Origin: Limisphaerales bacterium
GTDB lineage: Bacteria > Verrucomicrobiota > Verrucomicrobiae > Limisphaerales > UBA11358
Reading direction: 5' to 3'
Assembly (NCBI GenBank): GCA_003152145.1
Contig: PLZL01000231.1
Location: 2,805 to 12,273, forward strand
Length of the DNA stretch: 9,469 nucleotides
Shown in pieces: positions 6,503 to 9,469 of this stretch. The notes under the pieces are model-generated. The model was not told the DNA's origin. It saw only the letters and a program-made list of their open reading frames with translations, and made no database searches. Made by a program: the position numbers and the translations under genes. Numbering within the stretch: position 1 is the stretch's first letter; every line of letters starts with the position of its first letter.

Positions 6503-6760
6503 TCAGCCTTTGAAATCAATCAGGAAGTTCAAAAACGCGATAAATTCATCAAGTCCTGTCTGCCCCTTGTCTTTCGCAATAAGATTAAAAATCTTTTGCA
6601 TCTCTCGTTTCAAGGCACTTCCCGCAGGCGTCCAAACGATGTTTCCTCGTCCGGTCGCGTCGTTGACAATGTAGCTTTCGGCGTATCCAAGCAAAACCAG
6701 CCGGTCGCCCGCCCGTTGCATTCCTTCAAGTATTTTCTTTTCATCAAACGGATTTTTCAT
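6503..6760 (-). CDS. Unknown small protein (85 aa), possible winged helix
   Basis: From the ATG at 6760 this protein has 85 residues; a TTG at 6778 would add six and overlap the gene before it. The sequence is protein-like, with alternating hydrophobic residues: helix 'EKKILEGMQRAGDRLVLLGY', then 'IVNDATGRGNIVWTPAGSAL', which looks like a beta-wing, and a hydrophobic helical end ('GLDEFIAFLNFLIDFKG'). The order helix, wing, 'TPAGxALK' recalls MarR-type winged-helix proteins, but the match is not enough to name it. It follows the gene at 7046-6768 by 7 bp on the same strand, so the two are probably co-transcribed. It has no signal peptide or clear membrane segment. Confidence 0.65.
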   Translation of the reverse strand: MKNPFDEKKILEGMQRAGDRLVLLGYAESYIVNDATGRGNIVWTPAGSALKREMQKIFNLIAKDKGQTGLDEFIAFLNFLIDFKG

Positions 6761-6767
6761 AAATGGA

Positions 6768-7046
6768 TCAGACGGCAAGTTTTGAATCGCACCACTGCGG
6801 CTTCTGATTCAACACGCAAACCTTGTGTTTTATCCCGTTATCCTCGGCCAGCCGAACCAAGCGACAGAGAAATGGTAAGGCACTTTCTAAAGGTATTTGC
6901 CACAAACATTCGGTGGGCATTTCAAGCCCTGAAACTTGCTTTGCTAACTTGCTGGCTTCATTTTGAAAGGACTGCCAGTATGCAAATGCACGTTTATCTT
7001 CAGAGGTTGGTTTGTCTGCTACGAATAAGGCGTATGATGTGTTCAT
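6768..7046 (-). CDS. Unknown small protein (92 aa), first of a minus-strand pair
   Basis: The ATG at 7046 is preceded by GGAA as a weak ribosome site. The 92-residue protein starts with a short beta strand ('NTSYALFVADKP'), then a helix ('DKRAFAYWQSFQNEASKLAK'), a strand region ('TECLWQIPL') and a second helix ('LPFLCRLVRLAEDNGIKHKV'), ending with a strand. This looks like a compact alpha/beta fold with four cysteines, but I do not recognise a family or catalytic motif. It runs against the rest of the element and forms a two-gene unit with the 85-aa gene downstream. A small unknown pair in an integrative element may be a toxin-antitoxin, a defence module or a regulator; nothing in the sequence decides which. 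Confidence 0.65.
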   Translation of the reverse strand: MNTSYALFVADKPTSEDKRAFAYWQSFQNEASKLAKQVSGLEMPTECLWQIPLESALPFLCRLVRLAEDNGIKHKVCVLNQKPQWCDSKLAV

Positions 7047-7094
7047 GTTCCATGCGGTCTATTAACCCAAAAATCCCGCGTCAGGGCAACAATT

Positions 7095-7275
7095 TCACGT
7101 CGTAGCGAGTTGCGATGCCGCCAGCGGCTCGACTTCGCTTTCAATCATCCGTGCCTTCTTGTAACGCGCCAGCCCAAATCATAGTCCGCCTGCAAGCCCG
7201 TTCACAGTTCCGCCGTCGTGGTAATAAACGCGCCAGCCGCAACGCCATGTCCACCGTGATGCCGCACTTCAAGAA
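7095..7275 (-). pseudogene. higA: Broken higA-type antitoxin gene remnant
   Basis: Read on the minus strand, three frames in order match the C-terminal two-thirds of HigA-family XRE antitoxins. First comes 'LKCGITVDMALRLARLL' (usual form: GKRGITADTALRLARYF). After a shift comes 'TTAEL*TGLQADYDLG' (usual: GTTAELWxxLQAxYDLE), with a TGA where Trp is expected. After a second shift comes 'LARYKKARMIESEVEPLAAS', ending at the TGA at 7097-7095. So there are two frameshifts and one nonsense change, and the N-terminal DNA-binding half is missing or unrecognisable. No higB toxin is visible at 7276-7620, where it would be expected. It is a dead toxin-antitoxin remnant, ending 48 bp before the minus-strand gene at 7046. 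Confidence 0.75.
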
Positions 7276-7620
7276 AACATCTTTGCTTAAAAGCGGGAAT
7301 CATACGCGAATGGCTGACGTGAAATTCCACCTGCCACCGGGTAGGGCGTGGGGACGGGTCGCCCCGGCGAAAAAAAGGATTCCTTAAATTTCAAACTGAC
7401 CCGGATAGTCTCACGGAAGGCGAGCGCGTGACGCGGCGTGACGGTGCCGCCCGGCGACTGGCACAAGGCCAGTGTCGGCAAGTCTCCGCAACCGCTGGCG
7501 ACCGCCAAGCCGCCGGAAGCGCGGTTGACCGGCTCGACAGCAACAGGCCAGACACTCGCCACGATGCCCGCCCGACTTCGCGTGGCTTCACAAGACGCGC
7601 TTTGATTGGCTGCCCGGCAT
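7276..7620. other. No gene supported; GC-rich apparently non-coding stretch
   Basis: Open frames exist on both strands (up to about 112 codons) but all are rich in Arg, Ala, Ser and Pro with no recognisable fold, motif or ribosome site, and they overlap one another. The only local structure noted is a 6-bp hairpin, ACTGGC/GCCAGT (7457-7473). The region may contain decayed remains of the upstream half of the higBA locus, but I could not align any part of it to HigB. Confidence 0.5.
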
Positions 7621-7693
7621 GACACAGCCTCGACACAGAATCAGGCAATGACACAACGCTGACACAGCCAAAACACCGACACAGCCCGACACG
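7621..7693. promoter_or_regulatory. Right cluster of GACACA repeats: candidate arm-type integrase sites
   Basis: Six direct copies lie in 73 bp: GACACAG at 7621, 7632, 7661 and 7678, GACACAA at 7650, and GACACG at 7688. Start-to-start spacings are 11, 18, 11, 17 and 10 bp, so they form three pairs about one helical turn apart. The pair GACACAGCCTCGACACAG closely resembles the one at 511-528 by the integrase. The cluster ends about 130 bp from the right attachment repeat. A run of six T follows at 7695-7700. Binding by integrase or excisionase is inferred; iterons for replication are an alternative. Confidence 0.65.
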
Positions 7694-7821
7694 CTTTTTT
7701 CTACCGTTTGTTGCCCACAGAAGCAAAATATAGCTTGCAATCATGCGGGCAATGTCGTAGTGTCATGCGCAGGTAAGTAAAGAGAAAGGCATTTATGATT
7801 AACGATGAAAACACTGTTTCA

Positions 7822-7874
7822 CTTGCTTGGGGTGCAAGAGGTCGTGAGTTCAAATCTCACCGTCCCGACCATTT
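7822..7874 (+). repeat. Right attachment site (attR): displaced 3' part of tRNA-Pro
   Basis: This is the second copy of the 53-bp repeat, identical to 388-440. It holds the anticodon stem-loop, T arm and 3' acceptor strand with CCA, but no D arm or 5' acceptor strand, so it is not a tRNA gene. It continues into TTTTTATTC (7872-7880), a T tract suited to end the original tRNA transcript; the left copy lacks this tract. It marks the right edge of the element. Confidence 0.92.
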
Positions 7875-8267
7875 TTATTCAACCAACTTTGGCGTAAAAG
7901 TCAGAGCCACCTCATTAACGGTGATGTCGAAAGGCAGGTCGGGTTTGGTCATTATCCGCGTGATGCAAAGACCGGTTGGCCTTCCATCAGTATTTTTGCT
8001 TCCAAAGGACAGCGTGAGTTGGAGGTTGCGGCGGTCAAGCAGTTGGGGAGTGATGGTGCAGCTTTTACCTTTGCCCAGGTCAATTTCGGTCTCGTAATGG
8101 TTGGTGAGTTGGATCACACCCAAGTCCCTGGTCTTCGACGGTTTGGCAACAGCATTCGTCACAGCCGTCTGCGCGCGCTGCGGCGATGCCGGGGTTTTGG
8201 AGCAACTCGACGGCAACAGTCCACTCAAGCTGATGGCCGCGATGACTGCGATGTGTGACAAACCCAT
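7875..8267 (-). CDS. Small putative secreted protein, chromosomal flank
   Basis: From the ATG at 8267 the protein has 130 residues; a TTG at 8291 would add eight. Residues 1-22 look like a signal peptide ('MGLSHIAVIAAISLSGLLPS', then SCS). A Cys follows, but the -3 residue is Pro, so the lipobox is poor and lipoprotein status is uncertain. After a flexible linker (25-45), residues 47-130 form a probable beta-rich domain ('LTNHYETEIDLGKGKSCTIT', 'NLQLTLSFGSKNTDGRPTG', 'FDITVNEVALTFTPKL') that resembles short secreted domains I associate with Verrucomicrobiota. The TAA stop (7877-7875) begins one base past the element's repeat, so integration left the gene whole and convergent with the former tRNA end. 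Function is unknown. Confidence 0.75.
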   Translation of the reverse strand: MGLSHIAVIAAISLSGLLPSSCSKTPASPQRAQTAVTNAVAKPSKTRDLGVIQLTNHYETEIDLGKGKSCTITPQLLDRRNLQLTLSFGSKNTDGRPTGLCITRIMTKPDLPFDITVNEVALTFTPKLVE

Positions 8268-8380
8268 GCATAAAAACACAGCAATTATCAAGCCGTCTCA
8301 AATTGTGAGAAAAACGGAAGAAGCCGTGGAGAATTGATAATATCGCCGCCTCGCACCGCCTCAAATTTGGACACCCTTGT

Positions 8381-9469
8381 TTATTCCCGGTCAAAAATGA
8401 GCGTGTCGCTTTCCGTTTTGAGCGTGAGGCGCGAACCGTCAATCGTGACGGTGGCGAACTTGTTCGCGCCGCTGCTGGCGAGTGTCACATTGTAATTGTC
8501 CCCGTCGCTTTTCCATTGGCCCTGCCAGATGGCGGTGTCAAAGGTTGTCGGCTGGTTGGGCTGCATTTTGAAATGCGGCAGATTTTTCAGAAAAGCCTGG
8601 CCGTCCGCGCCGGCGACGAAAACCGTGTTGCTGTAAGCCGGGAACCACAATGTCCGCATGGCTGCCATTTCACTGGTCGCAACGTTTGCCCGCGTCTGAA
8701 CCAACGCCGTCAACGACGCCATGACATTGAAATCCCAGCGGCCCAGGATTTGTTCCGCGCTGAATTTCGCGGACTGGCCGGTTTGCAGGCAGGTTTGCAA
8801 ATCGTCGAGATTGGTGAGAACGAGGTTCCAAACCATGCCGGCGGTGTCCGCGTTCTGCCGGATTGTTTCGGCCTGCGGGTTGTCCCACAAATGGCCGATG
8901 GGGGAATGGGACTTCCAGGCATTTTGAAAATCCGCGTTCTGGCCGAGTTGTTTGAAGTCGTCGCGTTCCGCCAGCGAAAGAAACGCCGGATAAGCCGACA
9001 ACCGGTCCAGCAACTGCGGGTTTTGATAAATCAGCCCCGCAAGGTCGGCGGTCTTGAAATAAATTGCCGGCATCGGGTCAATCGCGCGGGCCGCCCGAAT
9101 CAGGCCCGTGGCTTGCAAGTCCCAACCCGTCCGGTTCAAAATTCTTACCGGCAGCCTTTCTTCGTCCGACGATGCCACCTGCACCGTCCAGTAGCTGAAA
9201 TCGTAAATAACGAATGAGATGAGGACGAAGTAAGCGAGCCCGTTCAACAAACCGAGGCCGAGACCGAGGCGCTGGTTCAGCCGTTCCCACAATAACCACT
9301 GGATGTCATCCGTTTTGTATTTGTAATAGACGTTCACCTTGTGATGCACCAATAATCCAAGAGACTTGAACAGGCTCAACAAAATGACGAAAACCAGAAG
9401 CGGCGGCAGCAACCAGACTACGACGCGATTGTGAAAGCCGATGTGAGGCAGCAGGGGCCGGATGAGGCC
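8381..9469 (-). CDS. CvpA-family membrane protein, N-terminus outside window
   Basis: The frame is open to the window edge (9469), so the start is missing; 362 residues are visible. Two hydrophobic segments span about residues 16-41 ('WLLPPLLVFVILLSLFKSLG') and 68-90 ('LGLLNGLAYFVLISFVIYDF'), separated by a charged loop with 'NQRLGLGLGLLNGLAYF', the CvpA-like turn in which a Gly-rich helix follows a short amphipathic segment. A long helical extramembrane region runs to about residue 310. The final 50 residues form a small beta domain ('IWQGQWKSDGDNYNVTLASS'). CvpA proteins are inner-membrane proteins linked in other bacteria to colicin V export and envelope stress. This version is far longer than the classic family length of about 160 residues. 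The exact role here is unknown. Confidence 0.75.
   Translation of the reverse strand, partial: GLIRPLLPHIGFHNRVVVWLLPPLLVFVILLSLFKSLGLLVHHKVNVYYKYKTDDIQWLLWERLNQRLGLGLGLLNGLAYFVLISFVIYDFSYWTVQVASSDEERLPVRILNRTGWDLQATGLIRAARAIDPMPAIYFKTADLAGLIYQNPQLLDRLSAYPAFLSLAERDDFKQLGQNADFQNAWKSHSPIGHLWDNPQAETIRQNADTAGMVWNLVLTNLDDLQTCLQTGQSAKFSAEQILGRWDFNVMASLTALVQTRANVATSEMAAMRTLWFPAYSNTVFVAGADGQAFLKNLPHFKMQPNQPTTFDTAIWQGQWKSDGDNYNVTLASSGANKFATVTIDGSRLTLKTESDTLIFDRE

Noticed and set aside
6413..7105. Plus-strand open frame of 230 codons
   Set aside because: It lies wholly antisense to the two minus-strand genes, which look far more like real proteins; its second half is rich in Cys, Arg and Met with no fold pattern.
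7115..7387. Plus-strand open frame of 90 codons
   Set aside because: It is antisense to the higA remnant and has no domain-like pattern.
7621..7693. CRISPR array
   Set aside because: Repeats are only 6-7 bp with spacers of 3-11 bp, and no cas gene is present.
7287..7744. Long minus-strand open frames (112 and 117 codons)
   Set aside because: Composition is Arg/Ser/Ala/Pro-rich and low in pattern, the frames overlap each other and run into the GACACA repeats, and no ribosome site or family match is visible.
7822..7871. Possible second tRNA-Pro gene
   Set aside because: Only the anticodon arm to CCA is present; the D arm and 5' acceptor strand are missing, so it is the displaced att fragment.
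8516..9217. Plus-strand open frame of 233 codons
   Set aside because: It is antisense to the CvpA-like gene, very Arg-rich and without a recognisable domain.

Overview
The window holds a small integrative element of about 7.4 kb inserted in a tRNA-Pro(GGG) gene, with chromosomal genes on both sides. The host looks like a member of the Verrucomicrobiota. Three things suggest this from family resemblance, without any search: the N-terminal style of the integrase, the secreted protein with a 'GKVYRNVEV' module, and the long CvpA-type membrane protein with its small secreted neighbour. Coding is dense, genes often overlap at ATGA, and clear Shine-Dalgarno sites are scarce.

Left flank (1-387): the 3' end of a cyclic-nucleotide-binding protein gene, then an intact tRNA-Pro gene at 361-437 with CCA encoded. 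Right flank (7875-9469): two minus-strand genes, a short putative secreted protein and a CvpA-like membrane protein whose start lies outside the window.

Element boundaries: a perfect 53-bp direct repeat lies at 388-440 and 7822-7874. The left copy is the 3' part of the working tRNA gene, from the anticodon stem to just past CCA. The right copy is the displaced 3' fragment. The tyrosine recombinase gene starts about 80 bp inside the left copy. Short GACACA-type repeats, 10-11 bp apart in pairs, occur inside both ends (511-528 and 7621-7693). They are good candidates for arm-type integrase binding sites.

Element interior: a plus-strand block (520-4965) holds the integrase, an unknown 355-aa protein, an excisionase-like helix-turn-helix protein, an unknown 90-aa protein, a VirE_N/BT4734-like primase-type protein and a 75-aa protein. 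Three of the junctions are ATGA overlaps, so the block is probably one operon for recombination and replication. After it come a terminator-like hairpin and an intergenic region with repeated TTCTCGC motifs. Next is a gene for a secreted coiled-coil protein. On the minus strand lie two small unknown genes and a broken higA-type antitoxin remnant, then apparently non-coding DNA up to the right attachment site. No capsid, packaging, conjugation or known defence gene is visible. The layout (int, xis-like, primase, cargo) resembles a minimal phage-satellite-like or replicating integrative element. That comparison is inference.
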